From Myxococcales bacterium (lineage in GTDB: Bacteria > Myxococcota_A > Bradymonadia > UBA7976 > UBA1532): DNA of 64,000 bases. The stretch covers positions 62,001 to 126,000 of the forward strand of contig JACKDL010000006.1 of NCBI GenBank assembly GCA_020633555.1, given 5' to 3'. The notes beneath the pieces are model-generated. The model searched no databases. It was not told the origin of the DNA and saw only the letters and a list, made by a program, of their open reading frames with translations. The stretch's first letter is position 1, and every line of letters begins with the position of its first letter. A program made the position numbers and the translations under genes. Shown here one piece after another: positions 8,287-15,536 of this stretch.

Positions 8287-8901
8287 ATGCGAATCGACCC
8301 CCAGGACACCCCGTCGGCGAAACTGTATTTCGCCATGGCCTCGATCATCGTCCCGCGACCCATCGCGTGGGTGAGCACGCTGTCGCGCTACGGGATCCCC
8401 AACCTGGCTCCCTTCAGCTTCTTCACCGGCGTCACGAGCCGGCCGCCGACGGTGGCCATCTGCATCGAGAACCGCCCGGACGGCAGCTTGAAGGACACCG
8501 CGCAGAACATCCTGGAGACGAAGGAGTTCGTCATCAACGTGGTGCCGTCGCACCTGGCCGAGGCCATGGTGGCCACCAGCGGGGCCTACCCGCCGGTGGT
8601 CAATGAGTTCGGCGCTGCGGGGGTGCGGGCCGTGCCCGCCGAGCGGGTGAAGCCCAGCCGCGTGGCGGGAGTGCCCGCGGTCATCGAGTGCAGCCTGCAC
8701 GACGTCATGGAGGTGAAGGACGGCGACGAAATCACCAGCCGCATCTTCCTGGGTCGCGTGGAGCTGATCGTGGTGCGCGATGACGCGGTGGATGAGCGCG
8801 GGCACATCGACAGCCGCATGTTGGATCCCCTGGCGCGCCTGGGGGGCAGCGACTACGCCCGCCTCGGAGAGGGCATGAAGATCCAGCGGCCGAAGGTCTG
8901 A
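8287..8901 (+). CDS. Flavin reductase / flavoredoxin-like FMN-binding protein
   Basis: This 204-residue cytosolic protein has the FMN-binding split-barrel fold. Near the N-terminus, VPRPIAWVSTLSRYGIPNLA and APFSFFTGVTSRPPTVAI are the FMN phosphate- and ring-binding segments of the flavoredoxin/DIM6-NTAB group. DTAQNILETKEFVINVV is also conserved, and a C-terminal IFLGRVELI strand completes the barrel. Such proteins reduce flavin with NAD(P)H or simply carry FMN; the electron partner is unknown. A GGGAG Shine-Dalgarno precedes the ATG. It stands alone on its strand and ends at a hairpin shared with the convergent AMIN gene. Confidence 0.88.
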   Translation: MRIDPQDTPSAKLYFAMASIIVPRPIAWVSTLSRYGIPNLAPFSFFTGVTSRPPTVAICIENRPDGSLKDTAQNILETKEFVINVVPSHLAEAMVATSGAYPPVVNEFGAAGVRAVPAERVKPSRVAGVPAVIECSLHDVMEVKDGDEITSRIFLGRVELIVVRDDAVDERGHIDSRMLDPLARLGGSDYARLGEGMKIQRPKV

Positions 8902-8917
8902 GGCCCTGCCAAGGGCC
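8902..8917. terminator. Hairpin between convergent genes
   Basis: GGCCCT (8902-8907) pairs with AGGGCC (8912-8917) around a 4-nt loop, immediately after the flavin reductase stop and before the convergent AMIN gene. No T-run. The same stem sequence recurs after tonB at 45716. Confidence 0.45.
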
Positions 8918-8935
8918 CGCGCCGGGCGCCGGGGC

Positions 8936-9466
8936 TCAGCCCTCGGGCGGGTAGGCGGGGGGCGTGATGGGCTGCGTGGGGCGCCGGAAGTCGAGCAGCA
9001 GGTAGTTGCCCTCCTGGCGCAGGTCGTAGCCCACCACCTCGCGCAGCTTCACGATGATCCGGGTGGTGTGCCCGGGGAGCTGCTGGGCGTCGATGCGCTC
9101 GACGGCGGTGGGGAACCAGCCGGTCTCGAGCGGCCGCCCGTCGTTGCGGGTGCGCAGCTTCGAGTCGCTGAGGTCCAGGATGATCTCGTCGGGCGCGCCG
9201 GGCACCAGGTTGTACAGGGGGGGCTCGTTGGCCTGGATGAAGACCCGGCCGCCCTCGCCCACCATCTGAAAACCCACCCAGGTGACGACCCGGGAACCAC
9301 GCCGCTGGCGGGTGCGCGGCAGGTAGTCGTTGGTGCCGGGCGAGACCCCCAGGTAAGGCACGCGCCGCTTGGCTGCCTGGCCCTCAGGGGCGTCGGCGGC
9401 GGGCTTGCCGAGCGCGGGGCCGGCGGCCAGCGCGACGAGTGCGGCGACGAACATCAGCGGGCGCAT
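8936..9466 (-). CDS. Exported AMIN-domain protein
   Basis: The 176-residue product has a Sec signal peptide (MRPLMFVAALVALAAGPALG) and then one domain of about 100 residues with alternating strands: GGRVFIQANEPPLYNL, DEIILDLSDSKLR, TRIIVKLREVVGYDLRQEGN, LLLDFRRP. This is the AMIN pattern found in PilQ secretins and AmiC amidases, where it binds peptidoglycan or localises envelope machines. No secretin or amidase domain follows, so it is a free-standing AMIN module. GGGAGG precedes the ATG. The partner machine cannot be told from the neighbours. Confidence 0.75.
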   Translation of the reverse strand: MRPLMFVAALVALAAGPALGKPAADAPEGQAAKRRVPYLGVSPGTNDYLPRTRQRRGSRVVTWVGFQMVGEGGRVFIQANEPPLYNLVPGAPDEIILDLSDSKLRTRNDGRPLETGWFPTAVERIDAQQLPGHTTRIIVKLREVVGYDLRQEGNYLLLDFRRPTQPITPPAYPPEG

Positions 9467-9549
9467 CGGGCCTCCCTTGAGGGGTCACGACCTTTTCGAC
9501 CTGACTGTCATCTGGTACCACACCCGCGTTTCAGCCGTCGAGGGCGCCC

Positions 9550-10890
9550 ATGCCTCGTCCGACCCGTATGCTCCAGGACCCCTGGAGCCAGCCCGACGCC
9601 ATCCAGCGGCCGGCCATCGACTTTCACCTGGAGCAGCTCGCCGCGTGGCTGCTGCGGGCGGGGGCCGAGCCGCGCCTGACGCTGGTGCTCTGTGCCGGCA
9701 AGGGGGCCCGCGCCCGCTTCTTCGAGGGCCTGAGCGCTTATGGCGTGCGGGTGGTGCACACCCCCAGCACCGATGAGCGGCCGCTGCCCGCCGAGATCCT
9801 CGGGCACCAGGGCGATCACTACAATGATCGGCTGTTCTTCATGGACGGCTTCGCGGACCGCGATCCGGCCCGGCAGTTCGAGACCCTGGACGGGCAACGC
9901 AGCGTCCTGGCGAAGCAGGCCACCTGGGTGGCGGTGGTGGTGGAGAACCTGCGCGCCCTGGAGCGGCTGGCCACGTTCGCCCCCAACCTGTTCAAAGCGT
10001 TCCACCGGCGCACCCTGGTGCTCGCGGCGGGCGCGCCCGATGAGCCGCGGCCCAACGACCAGCTCGTGGAGCGTTGGCGGCAGGACGGGTGGGTGGCCGA
10101 GCTGGCGTTCGTGGAGGCCCTGTCGGCGTCGCGGCCGGCCGAGAGCTACGACGACTTCGGTCGTCTGGTGCGTGCCGGCTTCGCGGGCAACCTGGTGGGC
10201 GGGCAGTCGCTTCACCCCGAGCGCGCCGGCCTGCTGGCGCTGTGGCGGGGGCGGGTCCCGGGCCCGGAGGCGGCTGGGCCGCTCTTCGCGGCGGGCCTGG
10301 CGCGCCACGGGGTGCTGACGGAGGAGGCCCTGGCGGCGTTGCGCGACGATCCGCTGTCATGGGTGGCTGCGGATCGGGCGGCTGGGCTGGACGAGACCCA
10401 CCGCGCCCTGGCGGAGCTGGTCCACCGGCCCTCGCCGAAGGCCATCGCAGCGGCCTCCGCCCTGGCGGCCAGCGCAGGGCTGTCCGACGACCTGGCCGCC
10501 GAGCTGTGGCTCGCCCTGGGCGCAGCGCAGGCTCAGGCCGGCGAGCTGGACGCCACGGTGGCCGCCGTGCAGGCCGCGCGGCTGCGGGCCGACGGCAGGG
10601 CCGCCCCCGAGCTGGCCTTCGAGGCGGTCGACAAGCACGCCCGGCTGCTGACGTTCCTGGGCGAGCGGCCCGAGGGGCAGCGGGCCGTGGAGCGGCTGGC
10701 CGAGCTGGCCGTGCAGTGCGTCTCGCCGTGGTACACGGCGCGCCACCTCGCGGCGCGGGCGGCCTTCACCGAGCCCCTTGACCGGCGCCGGGCCCTGGCC
10801 GACTACCAGGCGGCCGCGACCCTGTTCGCCCGCCACGGGTGGCCGGCGGACGCCGCCGACGCGCAGGCCGGGGTGGAGCGCTGCCAGTGA
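9550..10890 (+). CDS. Hypothetical cytoplasmic protein with helical-repeat C-terminus
   Basis: A 446-residue protein that I do not recognise. The first 200 residues look like an alpha/beta domain: a strand LTLVLCAGKGARARFF, then DHYNDRLFFMDGF and TWVAVVVENLRALERL resemble alternating strands and helices. There is no clear P-loop. The C-terminal 170 residues are Ala/Leu-rich paired helices (for example LWLALGAAQAQAGELDATVA) resembling TPR units. There is no signal peptide. The last bases overlap the GTG of the HEAT lipoprotein by 4 nt, and two more overlapping genes follow, so this is probably the first gene of a three-gene operon (9550-13207). Confidence 0.7.
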   Translation: MPRPTRMLQDPWSQPDAIQRPAIDFHLEQLAAWLLRAGAEPRLTLVLCAGKGARARFFEGLSAYGVRVVHTPSTDERPLPAEILGHQGDHYNDRLFFMDGFADRDPARQFETLDGQRSVLAKQATWVAVVVENLRALERLATFAPNLFKAFHRRTLVLAAGAPDEPRPNDQLVERWRQDGWVAELAFVEALSASRPAESYDDFGRLVRAGFAGNLVGGQSLHPERAGLLALWRGRVPGPEAAGPLFAAGLARHGVLTEEALAALRDDPLSWVAADRAAGLDETHRALAELVHRPSPKAIAAASALAASAGLSDDLAAELWLALGAAQAQAGELDATVAAVQAARLRADGRAAPELAFEAVDKHARLLTFLGERPEGQRAVERLAELAVQCVSPWYTARHLAARAAFTEPLDRRRALADYQAAATLFARHGWPADAADAQAGVERCQ

Positions 10891-11816
10891 GGCGGGCCCT
10901 CTTCGCCGTGGCGCTGTGGGCGGCCCTGGGCTGCAAGAGCAAGCCGCCGGAGGGCGACCCGTCGGGGGCGCCGGCGCCGGCGATCCTGGTGGTGACCCGG
11001 CTGGAGGTGGTGGACGGCACGCCCCCCGACAAGCGGCCGGCGACCGTGCCGTCCGAGCACCTGAAGGCCAGCCTGGAGGCGGCGCTGAAGGCAGCGGGCT
11101 ATCGCCTGGGGGAGGCCGAGGGCGACGCCTGGTCGGTGCGCATCGACGCTCAAGTGGTCTATGGGCTGAGCGACGGCACCGGCCTGCTCGACACGGAGCG
11201 GGCCGCCGACGCGCAGGCCCGCTGGGGGGTGGAGGTGGAGCTGCGGCCGCCCGGGCAGCCCGAGGCCAGCCACGCCTGGCTGGAGGGCGAGGCCAAGGTG
11301 AAGCACACGCCGGGCGGGCAAGCCTTGGGGGCGGTGCTGGCGGCGCAGACTGCGGCGGCGCTGGCCCCCGTGCAGGCGGGCCTGGCGGCCCGGCGCGAGA
11401 GCATCCAGCTCACCGAGGCGCAGCTCGTGGAGCGCCTGGCGGACGCCGTCGAGCAAGTGCGCTGGGCGGCGGTGGACCGGCTGGCGGAGCTGAAGGCCAA
11501 GGGCGCGGTGCCCGCGCTCACGGCGCGCGCGGCCGTCGAGCCCAGCCGCACCATCAAGCTGCGCATCGTGGGGGCGTTGGCCGAGATCGGCGACGAGCGA
11601 GCGGCCGAGGCCCTGATGGGCCTGGCGGAGCCGCGGGATCGGGAGCTGCTGCGCGCGGTGGTCGACGCCCTGTCCGTGGTGGGCGGCGACCGGGTGGACG
11701 ACTTCCTGGACATCCTGGCCACCCACGACGCGGCGGATGTGCGACAGATGGTCGAGCAGGCCCGGGCGCGGATGGCGCGGCGGGCGCGGCGCCCGGAAGA
11801 CAAGGAGACCCCGTGA
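10887..11816 (+). CDS. Predicted lipoprotein with HEAT repeats
   Basis: About 309 residues. A short lipoprotein signal ends ALWAALGC, so the mature protein would be membrane-anchored in the periplasm. Residues 30-170 form an unrecognised alpha/beta region. From about residue 180 the chain contains HEAT-like helical pairs such as VRWAAVDRLAELKAKGAVPA and IKLRIVGALAEIGDERAAEA, which normally bind other proteins. The GTG start overlaps the preceding stop (GTGA) and the stop overlaps the next ATG, so all three genes are tightly coupled. Function unknown. Confidence 0.78.
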   Translation: MRRALFAVALWAALGCKSKPPEGDPSGAPAPAILVVTRLEVVDGTPPDKRPATVPSEHLKASLEAALKAAGYRLGEAEGDAWSVRIDAQVVYGLSDGTGLLDTERAADAQARWGVEVELRPPGQPEASHAWLEGEAKVKHTPGGQALGAVLAAQTAAALAPVQAGLAARRESIQLTEAQLVERLADAVEQVRWAAVDRLAELKAKGAVPALTARAAVEPSRTIKLRIVGALAEIGDERAAEALMGLAEPRDRELLRAVVDALSVVGGDRVDDFLDILATHDAADVRQMVEQARARMARRARRPEDKETP

Positions 11817-13207
11817 TGCAGCCCGAGGTGCGGTTGGAGCGCCAGGGGCCGGTGGCGGTGCTGGTGGTGGATCGGCCCGCCCAGCGCAACGCCCTGGCGC
11901 CCGAGACCATGGCCGCCCTGGCCGACGCCTTGCGGCAGGTGGCGCAGGCCACCGACATCGGCGCGCTGGTGCTCACCGGCGGCAGTGGACGCTTCATCGC
12001 GGGCGGCGATCTCAAGGCGCTCGCGGCGCTGCGGACGCCCGCCGAGGCGGCGGCCATGGGGCGCACCATGCAGGGCGTGCTGGCTCAGCTTGCGGCCCTG
12101 GAGGTGCCCACCATCGCGGCGGTGGATCGCTTCGCCATCGGGGGCGGCGCCGAGGTGGCCGTCGCGTGCGATCTGCGGGTGGCCAGCGCCGACGCGTTCC
12201 TGGCGTTCAAGCAGATCGACTTCGCGGTCACCACCGCCTGGGGCGGCGCGCGGCGGCTGGCGCGGCTGGTGGGCCGGGCCCGCGCCCTGGACCTGCTGTG
12301 GACGGGGCGCCGCGTCGAGGCGGGCGAGGCGCTGAGCTGGGGCCTGGTGGACCGGATCGCGCCCACCGGCGCCACGGCCCGCGAGGCCGCCGTGGCGTGG
12401 GCCCACGATCTGTGTGCCCGCGACGGCAAGACCGTGGCCGGGCTGAAGCGCCTGGTGGACGCCGCCAGCCTGGACGGGGCGCACCACGCCGCCCTGGAGG
12501 CGCGGATCTTCGGTGACACCTGGGCGGCCGACGCGCACTGGGCCGCGGTGGACCGGCACTGGGCGGCGCGCGGCGGCGCCGTGCCGGGCCGGGGTCGGTT
12601 CATCGTCTTCGAGGGGCTGGACGGCGCGGGCACCACCACCCAGACCGCGCTGCTCGCCGAGGCGCTGCGGGCCGAGGGCCACACCGTCGTCGAAACGCAT
12701 CAGCCCACCGACGGCCCGGTGGGACGCCTGCTGCGCCAGGCCATGCGCGGCGAGATCGATGGGCGATCGGGCGGTCGACTGGACCCCCGGGCCGTGGCCG
12801 GCCTGTTCGTGGCGGATCGGGCCGATCACCTGGCCCATGAAATCGAGCCGGCCTTGGCCCGCGGCGAGATCGTGCTCTGTGATCGCTACGTCTACTCCAG
12901 CCTGGCCTATCAAGGGGTGGAGTGCGACGACGCCTGGGTGCGCGCCATGAACGCGCCCATGCGCACGCCCGATCTGCTGCTGTATGTGCGGGTGCCCGTG
13001 GAGATCTGCGCCGCCCGGCGGGCCGGCCGAGGGCAGGCGCAGGAGATCTACGAGGTCGACGACTTCCAGCGCCAGGTGGCGGCGGGGTACGAGGCCGCGG
13101 TGGCGAGCGGCCTGCACGAGCCCACGGTGATCATCGACGGGACCCAGACCGTCGCCGCGGTGCAGGCGGCGTGCCGAGCGGCCGTGCGCGAGCGGCTGGC
13201 CCTTTGA
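11816..13207 (+). CDS. Fusion of enoyl-CoA hydratase/isomerase and thymidylate kinase
   Basis: One uninterrupted 463-codon frame encodes two enzymes. Residues 1-250 are a crotonase: AGGDLKAL and IGGGAEVAVACD give the oxyanion hole and Glu113, and IDFAVTTAWGG resembles the WGG segment of ethylmalonyl-CoA-decarboxylase-like (ECHDC1) members, with Asp135 where hydratases have the second Glu. Residues 256-463 are dTMP kinase: FIVFEGLDGAGTTTQ, LCDRYVYSSLAYQG and a C-terminal VIIDGTQTV segment. The P-loop reads GLDGAGTTT, with Thr273 in place of the usual Lys. AAGGAG lies 8 nt before the ATG. A GTG at 12581 could start a separate kinase, but no stop separates the domains. dTMP kinase is normally essential. 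Confidence 0.88.
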   Translation: MQPEVRLERQGPVAVLVVDRPAQRNALAPETMAALADALRQVAQATDIGALVLTGGSGRFIAGGDLKALAALRTPAEAAAMGRTMQGVLAQLAALEVPTIAAVDRFAIGGGAEVAVACDLRVASADAFLAFKQIDFAVTTAWGGARRLARLVGRARALDLLWTGRRVEAGEALSWGLVDRIAPTGATAREAAVAWAHDLCARDGKTVAGLKRLVDAASLDGAHHAALEARIFGDTWAADAHWAAVDRHWAARGGAVPGRGRFIVFEGLDGAGTTTQTALLAEALRAEGHTVVETHQPTDGPVGRLLRQAMRGEIDGRSGGRLDPRAVAGLFVADRADHLAHEIEPALARGEIVLCDRYVYSSLAYQGVECDDAWVRAMNAPMRTPDLLLYVRVPVEICAARRAGRGQAQEIYEVDDFQRQVAAGYEAAVASGLHEPTVIIDGTQTVAAVQAACRAAVRERLAL

Positions 13208-13274
13208 CGTCCCCGCGACGGCTTTCGCGGTGACGGCTTTTCCTCCGGCGGGCGGGGGCAGTATGGTCGGGGCC

Positions 13275-13688
13275 ATGAACCGCGTCACTCAATGGCTGCT
13301 GCTCGCAACCCTGTGCTTGGGAGGGTCCGCCGTGGCCGCTCCGTTCCAGGGTCAGGTCTTCGAAGGCAAGCTCAAGAAGGGCGAGGTCCAGGCGGTGTTC
13401 GCCCGCGGCCCCCAGCCCTTCGTGGCGGCGCTGCGCGTGAAGGCCGCCTTCGACGGGGCGGGGCGCTTCGCCGGCTTCCGGTTGGTGTTCATCAAGCGCG
13501 AGTCGCCCCTGTACGGCAGCGCCAGCGTGGGGCCCGGCGACGTCATCACCGGCATCAACGGGCTGCCCATCGAGCGGCCCGAGCAGTTCATGTCGGCCTG
13601 GGAGAAGGCCCGCGACGCCGACACCCTGGAGATCGACGTCCTGCGAGGCGACACCCCCGTGCGGTACCGGTGGACGCTCGTCCCCTGA
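13275..13688 (+). CDS. Exported PDZ-domain protein
   Basis: This small exported protein (about 137 residues) has a signal peptide MNRVTQWLLLATLCLGGSAV. Its C-terminal half is a PDZ-like fold: LVFIKRESPLYGSASVGPGD, VITGINGLPIERPEQFMSAW and a final strand VRYRWTLVP. The arrangement recalls the PDZ of GspC or of periplasmic HtrA-type proteins, with no protease domain. An upstream ATG (13263) is also possible. It is followed closely by two membrane proteins and a PpiC isomerase, suggesting a role in periplasmic protein handling or secretion. That role is inferred from context only. Confidence 0.78.
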   Translation: MNRVTQWLLLATLCLGGSAVAAPFQGQVFEGKLKKGEVQAVFARGPQPFVAALRVKAAFDGAGRFAGFRLVFIKRESPLYGSASVGPGDVITGINGLPIERPEQFMSAWEKARDADTLEIDVLRGDTPVRYRWTLVP

Positions 13689-13699
13689 CCACCCCTGCT

Positions 13700-14311
13700 G
13701 TGCTCGTGGCCGCCGCTGCTGCGCACACCGCCTGGGTGCTCGGCCCGTGGGGGCGTGGCGAGCTCGGCGGTCCCTGGGCGCTCGCTGCGACGCTGGGCGC
13801 CGCGAGCCTGGTGGGCGTGGCCCTGGCGCGGCGCGCCGTCTGGCCGCTGCTGGCGCTGACCGGGCTGTGGGCGGCGGTGGGGCCGGTGCTGAGCGGCGCC
13901 CCTGCCTGGATCGCCCTGGCCACGTTGACCTGCCACCTGACCGTGGCGCTGGTGTGGCATGGGGCCCGCGCCCCCGGCGCGCCTGATCCGGTGGTGTGGA
14001 CCGAGCGCGCTCCGATGGGCGCAGCGCGCCAGCCGGCGCCCGTGGGCCCGGGACCTTGGGCGGCGGCGCCGTTGGCGGCCGTGGCGGGGGTGCTGGTGAG
14101 CCCGCAGGCGCTGGGCGCAGCGCGCATCGCCTGGGCGGCGGATCCCGGGCGCGCTCTGGCCGGCCTGGGCGCCGTGGGGGTGGCGGGCGGGCTGCTCTTC
14201 GCCGCGGCCGCGGGTCGCCCTCGGCTGGCGCTGCGGGGATCCGTGGGCCGAGCCGGCTGGCTGGCCGTGCACGCCGCCCTCATGCTGGGCCTGTGGGGGT
14301 GGCTGCGATGA
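13700..14311 (+). CDS. Hypothetical polytopic membrane protein
   Basis: Around 203 residues, mostly Ala/Leu/Gly/Val, with about six probable membrane helices, for example LVAAAAAHTAWVLG, WPLLALTGLWAAVGPVL, LAGLGAVGVAGGLLFAAAAG and WLAVHAALMLGLWGWL. There is no conserved motif I can name. The GTG at 13700 is the likeliest start; a CTG at 13685 overlapping the previous stop is an alternative. Its stop overlaps the ATG of the next small membrane gene (ATGA), so they are probably co-translated. Confidence 0.6.
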   Translation: MLVAAAAAHTAWVLGPWGRGELGGPWALAATLGAASLVGVALARRAVWPLLALTGLWAAVGPVLSGAPAWIALATLTCHLTVALVWHGARAPGAPDPVVWTERAPMGAARQPAPVGPGPWAAAPLAAVAGVLVSPQALGAARIAWAADPGRALAGLGAVGVAGGLLFAAAAGRPRLALRGSVGRAGWLAVHAALMLGLWGWLR

Positions 14312-14508
14312 TCGCCGGGCTGCGGACCCTGGGCGTGCTGGCTGTGCTGGGCGTGGCCCCGCTCGCCTGGGGGGCCTTGCAGGCCCTGGCCCGCCGGGAC
14401 TATGTGGCCGGCGCGCTGTTGGTGTTCGCCCTGGCGGCCGTCGGCCACCTTGGCCTGGAACTGCTGGCCCTCGCCGCCCGCGAGGCCCGCACCGAGGAGG
14501 AGCCGTGA
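14308..14508 (+). CDS. Small two-helix membrane protein
   Basis: A 66-residue product with two hydrophobic helices (LRTLGVLAVLGVAPLAWGAL and VAGALLVFALAAVGHLGLEL) and a short acidic tail AREARTEEEP. It overlaps its neighbours by 4 nt at both ends, arguing that it is real and translated with them. No family recognised. It may be an accessory subunit of the preceding membrane protein. Confidence 0.6.
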   Translation: MIAGLRTLGVLAVLGVAPLAWGALQALARRDYVAGALLVFALAAVGHLGLELLALAAREARTEEEP

Positions 14509-15446
14509 ACGTCGCCTGGTGCCTGTGGGTGGTTCTGGCCGGCTGGCCCTTGCAGCCGGGAGTCGCCCCCGAAGCGGTGGTGGCGCGGGCGCGCGGACCC
14601 CTGCGGCCCATCGAGATCACCGCGGCCCGCCTGGAGGCCTACGCGCGTGACAAGGCGGGGCTGGCGCCGGCCCGGCTGGCCCGGGACCTGGTGGACTTCG
14701 AGCTGCTGGCGCAGGTCGCCGAGCAGGCAGGGCTGGAGGCGCAGCCCGAGGTGCGCGAGGCGGTGGCGAGTGCTGCGGTCCGGGTCTTCCTGGCCCGCGA
14801 GTTCGCGGACACGTGGACCCCCGAGACGATGCCCCCCGAGCTGGTGGCCCGCAGCTATGAGAAGAACCGGGCCTTCTTCAAGCACCCGGAGCTGCGCGAC
14901 GGGGTGCATGTGCTGGTGGCCGGCGGCACCGCCGACAAGGCTCAGCGGCCCAAGGACGAGGCGAAGGACGCGGTGGCCCGCGACATCGCGGGGCGCTTCC
15001 ACGCCGACGTGATGGCCGATCCGCCGGCGGATCGGACGGCGTTCCTGGCGCGGGCCGAGCGCTTCCGCTCGGACGCCGAGGCGGCGGGCCTGCTGCTGCT
15101 GCCGCAGACCCTGGGCCGGTTTGCCCGCCAGGGGCAGTTCCTGCCGCAGTTCACCGAGGTGGCCTTCAAGCTGGGCGTGGGCGAGATCTCGGAGCCGTCC
15201 CCCACGAAGTTCGGCTGGCACGTCATCTACATCGACGGGGTCGAGGCGGCGAAGGACGAGTCGCTGGAGGAGGCGGCGCCGGCCATCCGCGAGCGGATCA
15301 CCCCCCAGGTGCGCGAGGCCGAGCTGGCGAAGCTCACCGGGATTCTCCGGGCGCGGTATGGGGCGGTGGTGGACGCCGGCCCGTTGGAGGCGCTGGAGGC
15401 CCGCCGCGGCCTTCCCCCGGGCGGGCCGGGCAGCCCCGGCCCCTGA
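14505..15446 (+). CDS. Exported PpiC-type peptidyl-prolyl cis-trans isomerase
   Basis: The 313-residue protein has a short signal peptide (CLWVVLAGWPLQPGV), an N-terminal helical domain resembling the SurA/PrsA chaperone region (residues 30-120), and a parvulin domain at about 125-245. The parvulin signature is seen in HPELRDGVHVLVA, LPQTLGRFARQGQFLPQFTE and VGEISEPSPTKFGWHVIYID. Such proteins help fold outer-membrane or secreted proteins. The GTG start overlaps the previous stop. It is the last gene of the PDZ/membrane/membrane/PpiC series. It could also be a SurA substitute serving the LptD-like and TolC barrels nearby. Confidence 0.85.
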   Translation: MNVAWCLWVVLAGWPLQPGVAPEAVVARARGPLRPIEITAARLEAYARDKAGLAPARLARDLVDFELLAQVAEQAGLEAQPEVREAVASAAVRVFLAREFADTWTPETMPPELVARSYEKNRAFFKHPELRDGVHVLVAGGTADKAQRPKDEAKDAVARDIAGRFHADVMADPPADRTAFLARAERFRSDAEAAGLLLLPQTLGRFARQGQFLPQFTEVAFKLGVGEISEPSPTKFGWHVIYIDGVEAAKDESLEEAAPAIRERITPQVREAELAKLTGILRARYGAVVDAGPLEALEARRGLPPGGPGSPGP

Positions 15447-15536
15447 ACGCGCCGACGGAGGGTGCGCTGTGGCCCGTGAGCCGTGGCGCGAACATCTGCT
15501 AGCATCGGCTCCGTGGATGGAACGCGGGAGGAGCGC

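Noticed and set aside
12581..13207. Separate thymidylate kinase gene starting at the GTG
   Set aside because: No stop separates it from the crotonase and there is no clear Shine-Dalgarno before the GTG, so the fusion is preferred; kept as an alternative.
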